Shown here: piece after piece, positions 16,711 to 24,604 of the stretch | Layout of the letters: the number at the start of each line of letters is the position of its first letter | Numbering within the stretch: position 1 is the first letter of the stretch | Assembly: GCF_900103585.1 (NCBI RefSeq) | Contig: NZ_FNHV01000011.1 | Location: 62,001-126,000 of the forward strand | Source of the DNA: Streptomyces sp. cf386 | GTDB lineage: Bacteria > Actinomycetota > Actinomycetes > Streptomycetales > Streptomycetaceae | Reading direction: 5' to 3' | DNA: 64,000 bases | The notes under the pieces: model-generated | The model's database searches: none | Seen by the model: the letters and a program-made list of their open reading frames with translations, nothing else | Told to the model about the DNA's origin: nothing | Translations under genes and position numbers: made by a program

Positions 16711-17672
16711 GCGGGCTCCTTCACTCGGCGGTCGTCCCCGGTGAGGTGCAGGAACACCTCGTCCAGTGTCGGCCGGCGCAGCGCGACGTCCTCGGCCTCG
16801 ATTCCGGCTTCCTCCAGGGCGCGTACGACCCCGGAGAGCGCCGCCATCCGGTCGGTGACGGGAGCGCTGAGCAGGCGGCGGTCGGGGTCGACCGAGACGG
16901 CGTCCTTCGGTACGGGCAACAGGGCCACCGCCGCGCCCAGTTGGCCGGCGTCGCGCAGCACGATGTCGATGCGGTCGCCGCCGGTCAGGGCCTTCAGCTC
17001 GTCGGCGGTGCCGTCCGCGATGACACGGCCGACGTCGACGACCGAGATGCGGTCGGCGAGTTGGTCGGCCTCCTCCAGGTACTGGGTGGTGAGCAGGACC
17101 GTCGTGCCGCCGCCGACCAGGGAGCGGACCGCGGACCAGACCTCGGCGCGACCGCGCGGGTCGAGTCCGGTGGTGGGTTCGTCCAGGAAGAGCACCTCCG
17201 GGTCGGTGATGAGTGAGGCGGCCAGGTCCAGCCGGCGCCGCATGCCTCCGCTGTACTGCTTCACGGGCTTACGGCCGGTGTCGGCGAGTCCGAAGCGCTC
17301 CAGGAGCTCGCCGGCTCGCACGCGCGCGTGGCGGGCGCCCAGGTGGTAGAGGCGGCCGAACATCTCCAGGTTCTGGTCGCCGCCCAACTCCTCGTCCAAG
17401 GCCGCGTGCTGGCCGAGGAGACCGATCCGCAGACGTACCTCGTACGCCTGCCGCACCACATCGCGCCCGGCCACCTCGACCCGGCCGCTGTCCGGCCGCA
17501 GCAGGGTGGACAGGATCCGGACCAGGGTTGTCTTGCCCGCGCCGTTCGGGCCGAGCACTCCGTGCACCGTGCCGCGCGCGACCGTGAGGTCGAGCCCGTC
17601 CAGTGCGTATCTGCCGGCTTTGCCGCCGTACTTCTTGCGTGCCCCTTCGACGGTGATCGCCGCGTCGGCCAC
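16707..17672 (-). CDS. ABC exporter ATPase (DrrA-like)
   Basis: Nucleotide-binding subunit of 321 residues partnering the ABC-2 permease it overlaps. Walker A GPNGAGKT, the ABC signature YSGGMRRRLDLA, Walker B VLFLDEPTTGLDPRGR and the switch histidine region TTQYLEEADQLADRI are all intact, and a DrrA-type C-terminal domain (about 220-320) follows. The GTG at 17672 (VADAAITVEGARKKYG) is preferred, with GGGAG 6 bases upstream; a TTG seven codons earlier lies inside the operator. Daunorubicin-resistance similarity implies export of a hydrophobic compound, not a specific drug. Confidence 0.92.
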   Translation of the reverse strand: MADAAITVEGARKKYGGKAGRYALDGLDLTVARGTVHGVLGPNGAGKTTLVRILSTLLRPDSGRVEVAGRDVVRQAYEVRLRIGLLGQHAALDEELGGDQNLEMFGRLYHLGARHARVRAGELLERFGLADTGRKPVKQYSGGMRRRLDLAASLITDPEVLFLDEPTTGLDPRGRAEVWSAVRSLVGGGTTVLLTTQYLEEADQLADRISVVDVGRVIADGTADELKALTGGDRIDIVLRDAGQLGAAVALLPVPKDAVSVDPDRRLLSAPVTDRMAALSGVVRALEEAGIEAEDVALRRPTLDEVFLHLTGDDRRVKEPA

Positions 17673-17686
17673 TGAGACTCCCTCGT

Positions 17687-17748
17687 TAGTCAAACTTGAC
17701 TACCAGCTCGAAGCTAGTGCCCCGATCTCGATTGGTCAAACTTGATTA
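17687..17748 (-). promoter_or_regulatory. Promoter with two PadR-type operators
   Basis: Two copies of a GTCAA-AC-TTGA dyad. One is perfect with 7-bp arms at 17687-17702 (TAGTCAA / TTGACTA); one is imperfect at 17733-17748. On the minus strand -35 TTGACC (17739-17734) lies inside the upstream copy, followed by a 17-bp spacer and -10 TAGCTT (17716-17711). The perfect copy sits at the expected transcription start. This layout suits repression by the adjacent PadR protein. Confidence 0.75.
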
Positions 17749-17754
17749 GCGGAT

Positions 17755-18396
17755 CTAGCCGTCGTCCCCGGGGTGCCGCTCCCCGGTCGCGTACGGGTTC
17801 TCCTGGTCCTCGGCGAGGACGCCGACGAACGGGTCGCCCTCTCCGGCGAAGGTGTAGGCGCCGCCCCTGATGCGTTCGATGAGACCGCGGGTCCACTCGG
17901 CACCGGTGTCGGCGGAGTGCACCCAGAAGTTCATGATCTCGCCGATGTGGCCGAACTGGCCGGGGCCCTCCTCGGGCGTGTAGTAGTCGGTGACGGCCTT
18001 GCGCCACTCCTCGATGCTGCGCACCCGCTCCTCAAGGAGGGCGAGGGCCTCCTCGCGGTCCAGGTCGACCATGAAGCCGAGGGCGGCGGTGAGCACGTCC
18101 GGCCGCTGGTCGTAGGACGTGAGGTACTGCCGCACCAGCCCGAGGTACTCCTCGACGCCCTTCTCGGTGATCTCGTACTCCGTGCGCGGCGGCCCGCCGG
18201 CCGTGGACGGCGCGATCTCGTGGGCGTGCAGCAGGCCCTGCTTCGCCATCTGCTTCAGGGCGTGGTAGATCGAGCCGGGCTTGGCGTTGGACCACTCGTG
18301 CGCGCCCCAGTACTCCAGGTCGTTGCGCACCTGATACCCATGGGCCCGCCCGTGCTGCCGGACGGCGCCGAGCACGAGGAGACGGATCGCTGACAT
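17755..18396 (-). CDS. PadR-family transcriptional regulator
   Basis: Winged-helix regulator of 213 residues with the PadR N-terminal domain at about 5-85 (ILVLGAV-type start, HGYQVRNDLE, PGSIYHALKQMAKQGLL, TEYEITEKG) and an acidic helical C-terminal dimerisation domain (Vir_C-like). It lies directly upstream of the ABC exporter operon, in the same direction. The 82-base gap carries a promoter bracketed by two dyads, so ligand-relieved repression of the exporter is the probable job. The PadR gene seems to have its own promoter further upstream. Confidence 0.9.
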   Translation of the reverse strand: MSAIRLLVLGAVRQHGRAHGYQVRNDLEYWGAHEWSNAKPGSIYHALKQMAKQGLLHAHEIAPSTAGGPPRTEYEITEKGVEEYLGLVRQYLTSYDQRPDVLTAALGFMVDLDREEALALLEERVRSIEEWRKAVTDYYTPEEGPGQFGHIGEIMNFWVHSADTGAEWTRGLIERIRGGAYTFAGEGDPFVGVLAEDQENPYATGERHPGDDG

Positions 18397-18480
18397 GCGG
18401 TCCAGGTTAGAGCCGGGGCGCCCCGGAGCCGAGATCAGCCCCGGGAAGCGCCCTGCAGACCCGCGTCGAAACCGGTCGGC

Positions 18481-19941
18481 TCAGAACGGGAAGCCGCTGC
18501 GCCCGTGCTGCACCGAGATCCACTTGATCGTCGTGAACGCGTCCAGCATCGTCTCGCCGTTCAGGCGGCCGAGGCCGGAGTGCTTCTCGCCGCCGAAGGG
18601 GACGATCGGCTCGTCGTGGACCGTGCCGTCGTTGACGTGGAACATGCCGGTGTCGATCTGCTTGGCGAAGGAGACGCCCCGCTCGATGTTCCCGGTGTGG
18701 ACGGCTCCGCTCAGGCCGTACGGGGTGTCGTTGACCAGACGTACGGCCTCCTCCTCGCCGTCGAAGGGGATGAGGAAGGCGACCGGGCCGAAGACCTCCT
18801 GCTTCAGCAGGGGCGAGTCGGCCGGGAGGCCGGTGAGGACGGAGGGCTCGACGAGGTTGTCCGTCGTCGTGCCGTGCACCAGGGCCGTCGCGCCCTCGGC
18901 GATCGCCTGCTCGACGGCGGCCGAGAGCGCGTCCGCCTGGGAGGAGTTGATGACCGGGCCGATGACGGTCTCGGGGTCGCGCGGGTCGCCGGCCTTGAGG
19001 GTCTTCACCTTGGCGACGAACTTGCCGGTGAACTCCTCCGCGATCGAGCGGTCCACGAGGACGCGGTTCGCGGCCATGCAGACCTGGCCCTGGTGGACGT
19101 AGCGGCTGAAGACCGCCGCGTCGACCGCGTAGTCGATGTCGGCGTCGTCGAGCACCACCAGCGCGCTGTTGCCGCCGAGTTCGAGGACCGCGTGCTTGAA
19201 GTGCGAGGCGCAGACGGTGGCGACGTGGCGGCCGACCTTGTCGGAGCCGGTGAAGGAGATGACCTTCGGAATCGGGTGCTCGATGAAGGCGTCGCCGATC
19301 TCCGCGATGTCGGTGATCACGACGTTCAGCAGGCCGGCCGGCAGCCCCGCGTCCTCGAAGATCTTCGCCACCAGGGAGCCACCGCAGATCGGCGTGTTCT
19401 GGTGCGGCTTGAGGACCACGCCGTTGCCGAGCGCGAGCGCCGGGGCGACCGACTTGAGGGAGAGGAGGAAGGGAAAGTTGAAGGGGCTGATGACGCCCAC
19501 GACGCCGACCGGGACGCGGTAGACGCGGTTCTCCTTGCCGTCCGTCGGCGACGGGATGATCTTGCCTTCGGGGCGCAGGGCCAGGTGCACCGCCTCGCGC
19601 AGGAACTCCTTGGCGAGGTGGAGTTCGAAGGCCGCCTTCAGCCGGGTGCCGCCGAGCTCGGCGATGATCACGTCGGTGATCTCCTGCTCGCGGTCCTCGA
19701 TCAGGCGCAGCGCCTTCTCGAAGACGCCGCGACGGGCGTACGGGTTGGTCGCGGCCCACTGCTTCTGGGCGCGGGCGGCCGCCTGGTACGCCTGATCCAC
19801 CTCGTCGGCCGTGGCTATGGTGATCGACGCGAGCTTCTCACCGTCGTACGGGTTGAAGTCGATGATGTCCCAGGAACCTGTGCCCGGGCGCCACTCACCG
19901 TCGATGTACTGCTGAGCCAGGTCGGTGAAGTAGGACGACAT
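18481..19941 (-). CDS. Aldehyde dehydrogenase (benzaldehyde/vanillin type)
   Basis: NAD(P)-dependent aldehyde dehydrogenase of 486 residues. The catalytic cysteine is C288 in YVHQGQVCMAANR and the general base E254 in LELGGNSALVV; the FNFPF segment (about 154-158) and the C-terminal GEKHSGLGRLNG are typical. The SPTDGKENRVYRVPVGVVGVI region resembles aromatic (benzaldehyde, vanillin) dehydrogenases, but the substrate is inferred only. ATG at 19941 is chosen, with GAGGGAT 5 bases upstream; an ATG four codons earlier lacks one. It stands alone, with no pathway partner alongside. Confidence 0.92.
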   Translation of the reverse strand: MSSYFTDLAQQYIDGEWRPGTGSWDIIDFNPYDGEKLASITIATADEVDQAYQAAARAQKQWAATNPYARRGVFEKALRLIEDREQEITDVIIAELGGTRLKAAFELHLAKEFLREAVHLALRPEGKIIPSPTDGKENRVYRVPVGVVGVISPFNFPFLLSLKSVAPALALGNGVVLKPHQNTPICGGSLVAKIFEDAGLPAGLLNVVITDIAEIGDAFIEHPIPKVISFTGSDKVGRHVATVCASHFKHAVLELGGNSALVVLDDADIDYAVDAAVFSRYVHQGQVCMAANRVLVDRSIAEEFTGKFVAKVKTLKAGDPRDPETVIGPVINSSQADALSAAVEQAIAEGATALVHGTTTDNLVEPSVLTGLPADSPLLKQEVFGPVAFLIPFDGEEEAVRLVNDTPYGLSGAVHTGNIERGVSFAKQIDTGMFHVNDGTVHDEPIVPFGGEKHSGLGRLNGETMLDAFTTIKWISVQHGRSGFPF

Positions 19942-20059
19942 GTGATCCCTCAATCCCTAGCGGACACCCGCTCGACTTGATCCGATCGACTTGACCGTCA
20001 TCACGATCGCCCACCATGATCGTCTTCACGGTCTGATCACACGTCATCGTACTTGTGTT

Positions 20060-20920
20060 TCAAGAGAGTTGAAGGAGTCCCCGAAGAAGATCCCGGCTCT
20101 CGTCCAGCCCCGGACTGTCCTGCTGAAGCTCCTTCAGCGCCCGCTCGTACTGGGTGACATCCTCGTGCTTGTCGAGGTAGAGCGCGCTGGTGAGCTGCTC
20201 CAGATAGACGACGTCCGACAGGTCGGACTCCGGGAAGCTGAGGATCGTGAAGGCGCCGGACTCGCCGGAGTGGCCGCCGAAGCCGAACGGCATGACCTGC
20301 AGCCGCACGTTCGGATGCTCGGAGATCTCGATCAGGTGCTGCAGCTGACCGCGCATCACCTCACGGTCGCCGTACGGGCGGCGCAGGGCGGCCTCGTCCA
20401 GGACGATGTGGTACTCGGGGGCATCCTCGGCAACGAGGTACTTCTGCCGCTCCAGGCGCAGCGCCACACGCCGCTCGACGTCCGCCTCGCTCGCGCCCTT
20501 CATACCGCGCCGCACGACCGCGCGGGCGTAGTCCTCGGTCTGGAGCAGGCCGTGCACGAACTGCACTTCGTACGCCCGGATGAGGCTGGCCGCGCCCTCC
20601 AGGCCGACATAGGTGGGGAACCAGCTCGGCAGGACGTCCGAGTAACTGTGCCACCAGCCGGCGACGTTGGCCTCGCGCGCGAGGGACAGGAGCGAGTTGC
20701 GCTCCGCCTCGTCCGTGATGCCGTACAGCGTCAGCAGGTCCTCGACGTCCCGCGTCTTGAAGCTCACCCGGCCCAACTCCATCCGGCTGATCTTCGACTC
20801 GGAGGCACGGATCGAGTAACCCGCCGCCTCGCGCGTGATCCCGCGTGCTTCCCGCAGTCGCCTCAGTTGCGAGCCGAGCAGCATGCGCCGCACCACCGAT
20901 CCGGGCTCTCCCGCGCTCAC
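20060..20920 (-). CDS. XRE-family regulator with DUF5753 domain
   Basis: Helix-turn-helix regulator of 286 residues: HTH_31-type domain at about 13-70 (LGSQLRRLREARGITREAAGYSIRAS) and a DUF5753 domain thereafter (LIRAYEVQFVHGLLQTEDYARAVVR, GGHSGESGAFTIL). In Streptomyces these regulators are paired with small DUF397 proteins and RsbW-like ATPases, the WhiJ/AbaA-type loci linked to development and secondary metabolism. Both partners are here: the divergent ATPase and the DUF397 gene. The GTG at 20920 is fixed by GGGGAGG 9 bases upstream. A repeated motif in its promoter gap recurs upstream of the DUF397 gene. Confidence 0.92.
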   Translation of the reverse strand: MSAGEPGSVVRRMLLGSQLRRLREARGITREAAGYSIRASESKISRMELGRVSFKTRDVEDLLTLYGITDEAERNSLLSLAREANVAGWWHSYSDVLPSWFPTYVGLEGAASLIRAYEVQFVHGLLQTEDYARAVVRRGMKGASEADVERRVALRLERQKYLVAEDAPEYHIVLDEAALRRPYGDREVMRGQLQHLIEISEHPNVRLQVMPFGFGGHSGESGAFTILSFPESDLSDVVYLEQLTSALYLDKHEDVTQYERALKELQQDSPGLDESRDLLRGLLQLS

Positions 20921-21115
20921 GTTCGCCAGCCTCCCCAACCGTCTTCAGGGCCCGCAGTCTGCCACTAAATCACTTCGAGCAGTACTCGTCCGATTACAGA
21001 GACGGAAAGAAGACAAGGATTCCTCTCATGAAGGAGTGAGGAGAAGACAAGAAGAGGCACAGAAGTTGGCGGAAAAAATGGCCAACAAGCGGTACGGGAG
21101 CGTCCAATTCGGTCA

Positions 21116-21144
21116 CGTGCACGTGCATCTGCCCTTGCATCTGC
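21116..21144. promoter_or_regulatory. Repeated TGCATCTGC motif in the XRE/ATPase divergent gap
   Basis: Two direct copies of TGCATCTGC (21124-21132 and 21136-21144, 12-base period). The first is part of the 17-base block CGTGCACGTGCATCTGC at 21116-21132. That whole block occurs again, inverted, upstream of the DUF397 gene at 22220-22236. It is a candidate operator of the XRE regulator. Confidence 0.6.
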
Positions 21145-21217
21145 TCTGCGCATCCGAAACCATGGTCCCGCGCAACCGCTGCATCGCAACGACCGCGAAT
21201 ACCCGGGAGTGCCTCGC

Positions 21218-21751
21218 ATGGGGACGAATGGATCGACCATGCTCGAGCCGTTACGGCAGGGCCTTCCGCCGCTGGATCCGGCAGCCGTGTCCAACGCCGC
21301 CTCCTGTGCACTGCCCGCCCGCTACGAAGCGGTGCGTGAGGCGCGGAAGTTCACCCGGCGCACCCTTGACCAGTGGGAACTGGGATATCGCTTCGACGAT
21401 GTCTGTCTCGTGGTCTCGGAGTTGGTGACCAACGCGCTGCGGCACGCGCTGCCGGCGGGCGTCCAGCGCATACCCGAGCAGACGCCGCCCGTGCGGCTGC
21501 ATCTGATGCGGTGGACCGAGCGGCTGGTGTGCGCGGTGCGCGATCCCAGTCACGACAGCCCGGTCGCGCGCGACTCCGACGACTTCTCGGCGGAGTCCGG
21601 GCGGGGTCTGTTCCTTGTCGACTCCTTCAGTGACGGGTGGGGTTGGCATCCGCTCGCGGGAACGCTGAGCGGGAAGGTGGTCTGGGCGCTGTTCCGGATA
21701 CAGCCGGGGCAGACCGCGCAGGCGGGATCGGCGGGTCCGGCGGAACGATGA
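21218..21751 (+). CDS. RsbW-like ATP-binding protein (HATPase_c, AbaA-type locus)
   Basis: GHKL-fold protein of 177 residues resembling anti-sigma-factor serine kinases. The N-box is VCLVVSELVTNALRHALPAG and the G-box region is SAESGRGLFLVDSFSDGWGW, both intact. There is no receiver or sensor domain. The family shares the RsbW/SpoIIAB fold, but no sigma or anti-anti-sigma gene is adjacent. The ATG at 21218 has GGGAG 8 bases upstream; an in-frame GTG nine bases earlier overlaps that site. It is divergent from the XRE regulator and convergent with the DUF397 gene. Confidence 0.88.
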   Translation: MGTNGSTMLEPLRQGLPPLDPAAVSNAASCALPARYEAVREARKFTRRTLDQWELGYRFDDVCLVVSELVTNALRHALPAGVQRIPEQTPPVRLHLMRWTERLVCAVRDPSHDSPVARDSDDFSAESGRGLFLVDSFSDGWGWHPLAGTLSGKVVWALFRIQPGQTAQAGSAGPAER

Positions 21752-21779
21752 ACTGCGGCACTCGATGGCGCCGCAGTTC
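21750..21779. terminator. Hairpin between the convergent ATPase and DUF397 genes
   Basis: Perfect 10-bp stem (GAACTGCGGC, 21750-21759, with 21770-21779) and a 10-base loop, beginning inside the stop codon of the ATPase gene. There is no clear T-run. Confidence 0.65.
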
Positions 21780-21845
21780 TACGCGCGTTACTGAGCGAGA
21801 CGCGCCGATTGCCCTGAGTTGTACGCCGGTTTCGCGTGGGACGCG

Positions 21846-22088
21846 TCAGCCCACGACCAGGTGGTCGAACTCGCCGTCCTTGATGCCCAGGAGCATGGCC
21901 TCTATCTCGGCGCGGGTGTAGACGAGGGCGGGGCCGTCCGGGAAGCGGGAGTTGCGTACGGCAACTTCGCCGCCGGGAAGTCGGGCGAACTCCACGCAGG
22001 AGCCCTGGGAGTTGCTGTGCCTGCTCTTCTGCCAGGCCACCCCGGTCAGAGCCGTGGCTGCCATGCCGTTGTACACGTCGTGGTCCAC
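21846..22088 (-). CDS. DUF397 protein
   Basis: Small protein of 80 residues. The family core is unmistakable: WQKSRHSNSQGSCVEFARLPGGEVAVRNSRFPDGPALVYTRAEIEAMLLGIKDGEFDHL, made up of the conserved KSSxSxxxGxCVEVA-like and VRDSKxPxGPxLxF-like blocks. DUF397 proteins act as partners or antagonists of XRE/DUF5753 regulators. The GTG at 22088 has GGGGAG 6 bases upstream; a second possible start at the internal Met (MAATALTG) would remove eight residues. Confidence 0.9.
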   Translation of the reverse strand: MDHDVYNGMAATALTGVAWQKSRHSNSQGSCVEFARLPGGEVAVRNSRFPDGPALVYTRAEIEAMLLGIKDGEFDHLVVG

Positions 22089-22206
22089 AGGTCGCTCCCC
22101 GGTGGTGCGGTGGCTTCGAGGCCATTGATGCGAGAGGTGGTGCAGCTGGGCCGCGCAGCTGGTGTTGCAGCGGTCAACTGCTCCCGGATCATAGCTCTGT
22201 TTCACG

Positions 22207-22236
22207 TGCACCTGCATGAGCAGATGCACGTGCACG
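22207..22236 (-). promoter_or_regulatory. Inverted TGCAYCTGC motif upstream of the DUF397 gene
   Basis: Arms TGCACCTGC (22207-22215) and GCAGATGCA (22220-22228) form an 8-of-9 dyad with a 4-base gap. Bases 22220-22236 repeat, on the opposite strand, the 17-base block found at 21116-21132 in the XRE/ATPase gap. It lies about 120 bases upstream of the DUF397 start. Confidence 0.6.
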
Positions 22237-22436
22237 CGGGGTGGTCCTGCGGTTACTCCTGTGACGTACGCGGCCCTCGATGCGTTCCAGCACGTCCGGA
22301 TCGAATCCCCCGTGCACTAGGAAGAGACGCGTTCCGCGGCGTTGTTGTTCCAAACTCCAAGTGGCGTTCCGGTTGCTGAAGTTGGGCCGGGCGTGGAGCG
22401 CACCATTCCCACGCCCCTCCGCAACCCGGCCGGGCC

Positions 22437-22670
22437 TCAGCGGGCGGCGTACGGCAGGAGGGCCATCTCTCGGGCGTTCTTGATGGCCTTGGCCAGTCGG
22501 CGTTGCTGCTGGACCGTCACTCGGGTGACTCGGCGGCTGCGGATCTTGCCGCGGTCGGAGATGAACTTTCGGAGGAGATCGGTGTCCTTGTAGTCGATGT
22601 AGGTGATCTTGGCCTGGTCCAGGGGGTTGGGGCGGGGCTTGGCCGGCTTGCGGTCGAGGTTGCGGGGCAT
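22437..22670 (-). CDS. rpsR: 30S ribosomal protein S18, zinc-independent paralogue
   Basis: Ribosomal protein of 77 residues with the S18 core (ITYIDYKDTDLLRKFISDRGKIRSRRVTRV, QQQRRLAKAIKNAREMALLPY). It has no cysteines, as expected for the zinc-free form made under zinc limitation. It is the last gene of a leftward run rpmG-rpmE-cobW-rpsR expressed from a divergent region with a Zur-type box. The 200 bases downstream, before 22236, show no gene or clear signal. The main rpsR copy is presumably elsewhere. Confidence 0.93.
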   Translation of the reverse strand: MPRNLDRKPAKPRPNPLDQAKITYIDYKDTDLLRKFISDRGKIRSRRVTRVTVQQQRRLAKAIKNAREMALLPYAAR

Positions 22671-22674
22671 GGGG

Positions 22675-23880
22675 TCAGACCTCCAGGAGGGTGTCGAAGG
22701 CGGGCGGGAGCTGCTTCCAGGCGTCGCGCCCGGCGGCGTACTCGGCGTCGGTGAGCAGGCAGGACTCCAGGAGGTCGGCGAGGCCGTCGCGGTCCAGGCC
22801 GGGGGACGTGAAGACCAGGTGCTGGCAGCAGTCGCCGTGCTCGGGGTGCCAGTCCAGCGCGGCGGCGGCCCGGCGCACCGGCGGGACCATGTCCCAGGCC
22901 GCGTCCGGGAGCGAGGCGAGCCAGGGGCCCGCGCTCTCCACGCACAGGGCGCCTCCTGCCGCGTCCCAGTGCAGCAGGACGTCCGGTTTGTCGGCGAGCC
23001 AGAAGCGGCCCCTGCTGCGGGCCGCCGCGCAGGTGATGTCCTCCAGCGCCTCGTACAGCCGCTCCGGATGGAAGGGGCGGCGCCGGTGCCAGACGAGGGT
23101 CGAGATGCCGTGCGCGTCCGCCTCGGCGGGGAGCAGGGCGCACGCCGGGTGCTGGGCGGCGGCGGCCGACTCGATGTCGAAGCCGGCCAGCGCTGCCTGG
23201 GAGAGGGGGGTGAGGGGGCGGCGGCGCGGGGCCGGCACCGTCAGGCCGTCCGCGGAGGGACTGGGTGCGGGGGCGGCCCCGGCGATCGGGACCTGGCGGG
23301 CCGTCGGGTGGAGCTGGGCCAGCAGCTCGCGGTCCTCGTCGTCGGCCTCCGGGGAGTCGGCGACGGCCAGGACGGGGGCGTACTCCAGCTGGCGCGCGAA
23401 GGTGTCGGCGACCGTGCGCTGGTCCGTCGCCGCGGCTGCCAGGCCGCGCTCGGCCAGGTCGTCGCCGTTGCCCAGGTAGGGCAGGACGAGGGCGGGGTCC
23501 ACGGCGGTGATCACGCCGGTGACCTGGAGCCCGCCGGCCGTGACCACCTCGGCCATCGCCTTGGGTTCCACCGAGTCCCAGAGTTCGACGATCGCCATAC
23601 GGGTGCCGCCCGCGTCCCGGATCCGGAGAAGTTCCGGCACCAGGTCCTCGCGCAGCGCGCAGCAGGCGCAGTCGTTGACGAGCGGCGCCTCGCCGGCGCT
23701 CACCAGGCCGGCGGCGTCGCGGATCGTGCGGACGACCGTGCCGGCCGCGGCCGTCGCCAGGTCGTGGTGGAGTACGACGCTGTCGGGGACGTCGGCGAGC
23801 AGCCGCTCCACGGTCGCCTTGCGGGCGTCGGCGTGCAGTCCGCCGACGATCACGACGGAGAGCCCGGGCATCTCGGACAC
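22675..23880 (-). CDS. CobW/COG0523-family protein with degenerate P-loop
   Basis: COG0523 relative of 401 residues, a family of GTP-dependent metal chaperones and insertases. The metal motif C-x-C-C is present as DCACCALRE, and the CobW C-terminal domain is recognisable (RPFHPERLYEALED). The N-terminal P-loop is not: the position of GxxGxGKTT reads GGLHADARKATVERL, lacking the glycine-lysine pair. It may have lost ordinary GTP binding. Its place within the zinc-free ribosomal protein operon argues for a role in zinc scarcity. Four bases separate it from both neighbours. Confidence 0.88.
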   Translation of the reverse strand: MSEMPGLSVVIVGGLHADARKATVERLLADVPDSVVLHHDLATAAAGTVVRTIRDAAGLVSAGEAPLVNDCACCALREDLVPELLRIRDAGGTRMAIVELWDSVEPKAMAEVVTAGGLQVTGVITAVDPALVLPYLGNGDDLAERGLAAAATDQRTVADTFARQLEYAPVLAVADSPEADDEDRELLAQLHPTARQVPIAGAAPAPSPSADGLTVPAPRRRPLTPLSQAALAGFDIESAAAAQHPACALLPAEADAHGISTLVWHRRRPFHPERLYEALEDITCAAARSRGRFWLADKPDVLLHWDAAGGALCVESAGPWLASLPDAAWDMVPPVRRAAAALDWHPEHGDCCQHLVFTSPGLDRDGLADLLESCLLTDAEYAAGRDAWKQLPPAFDTLLEV

Positions 23881-23884
23881 TTCG

Positions 23885-24133
23885 TCAGCCCTGCTTCCCG
23901 TAGCGGCGCTCGAAGCGCTCCACTCGGCCGGCCGTGTCCAGGACGCGGGCCGTGCCCGTGTAGAAGGGGTGGCTGACGTTGGAGATCTCGACGTCGACGA
24001 CGGGGTAGGTGTTGCCGTCCTCCCACTCGATCGTCTTCTCGCTGGTCATCGTCGAGCGGGTGAGGAAGGCGTGGTTCGCGGCCCGGTCGCGGAAGACGAC
24101 GGGGCCGTAGGAGGGGTGGATTCCGTTGCGCAT
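23885..24133 (-). CDS. rpmE2: 50S ribosomal protein L31 type B
   Basis: Ribosomal protein of 82 residues with the type B pattern (MRNGIHPSYGPVVFRDRAANHAFLTRST, VEISNVSHPFYTG, GRVERFERRYG). The CxxC zinc pairs of type A are absent. It replaces the zinc-binding L31 when zinc is scarce, freeing zinc from ribosomes. It is 8 bases after rpmG and 4 bases before the CobW-like gene, in one leftward operon. Confidence 0.95.
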   Translation of the reverse strand: MRNGIHPSYGPVVFRDRAANHAFLTRSTMTSEKTIEWEDGNTYPVVDVEISNVSHPFYTGTARVLDTAGRVERFERRYGKQG

Positions 24134-24141
24134 GGCGGTGC

Positions 24142-24306
24142 TCAGCGCTCCTCTCGGAAGTCGACGTGGCGGCCGGCGACCGGGTCGTACTTGCGCAGGG
24201 TCATGCGGTCCGGGTCGTTGCGGCGGTTCTTGCGGGTCACGTAGGTGTAGCCGGTGCCGGCGGTGGACCGGAGCTTGATGACCGGACGGAGTTCGTTGCG
24301 TGCCAT
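24142..24306 (-). CDS. rpmG: 50S ribosomal protein L33, zinc-independent
   Basis: Small gene of 54 codons: MARNELRPVIKLRSTAGTG at the N-terminus, then YTYVTRKNRRNDPDRM and LRKYDPVAGRHVDFREER. This is the L33 fold without the usual four cysteines. It is first in the leftward run and its ATG is 14 bases from the Zur-type box. It is short enough to be missed by length cut-offs. Confidence 0.93.
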   Translation of the reverse strand: MARNELRPVIKLRSTAGTGYTYVTRKNRRNDPDRMTLRKYDPVAGRHVDFREER

Positions 24307-24319
24307 GCTGGTATCTTAC

Positions 24320-24340
24320 TGAAAATGAATTCCATTAACA
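24320..24340. promoter_or_regulatory. Zur-type box between divergent ribosomal operons
   Basis: AT-rich island TGAAAATGAATTCCATTAACA with the dyad AATG-N5-CATT at 24324-24336, strikingly AT-rich for this genome. It closely fits the Streptomyces Zur consensus built around TGAAAATNATTTTCA. It lies between rpmG and rpmB, so zinc-bound Zur should repress both arms. Confidence 0.8.
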
Positions 24341-24367
24341 GCAGAGCTTGAGGAGAGGTTCGTCACC

Positions 24368-24604
24368 GTGTCCGCCCACTGCATGCTGACCGGCGCCCAG
24401 CCGGGCTTCGGCAACACCATTTCCCACTCGCACCGGCGGACCTCCCGCCGCTTCGACCCCAACATCCAGACCAAGCGCTACTGGCTGCCGAGTGAGGGCC
24501 GGCATGTGCGGCTGCGGCTCAGCACCAAGGGGATCAAGACCGTCGACGTCATCGGCGTCGAGGCCGCCGTCGCCCGTATTCGCGCCCGGGGAGTGAAGGT
24601 CTGA
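24368..24604 (+). CDS. rpmB: 50S ribosomal protein L28
   Basis: Ribosomal protein of 78 residues with the L28 signature (CMLTGAQPGFGNTISHSHRRTSRRFDPNIQTKRYWL) and the closing segment RLRLSTKGIKTVDVIGVEAAVARIRARG. The start is GTG at 24368 with AGGAGAGG about 9 bases upstream. Its stop overlaps the rpsN start (TGATG). It is the first gene of the rightward zinc-limitation arm. Confidence 0.94.
   Translation: MSAHCMLTGAQPGFGNTISHSHRRTSRRFDPNIQTKRYWLPSEGRHVRLRLSTKGIKTVDVIGVEAAVARIRARGVKV

Noticed and set aside
18481..19941. The aldehyde dehydrogenase as part of the aromatic catabolic cluster
   Set aside because: It lies 20 kb away in a syntenic core region, next to unrelated genes, so its benzaldehyde-type similarity does not by itself link it.
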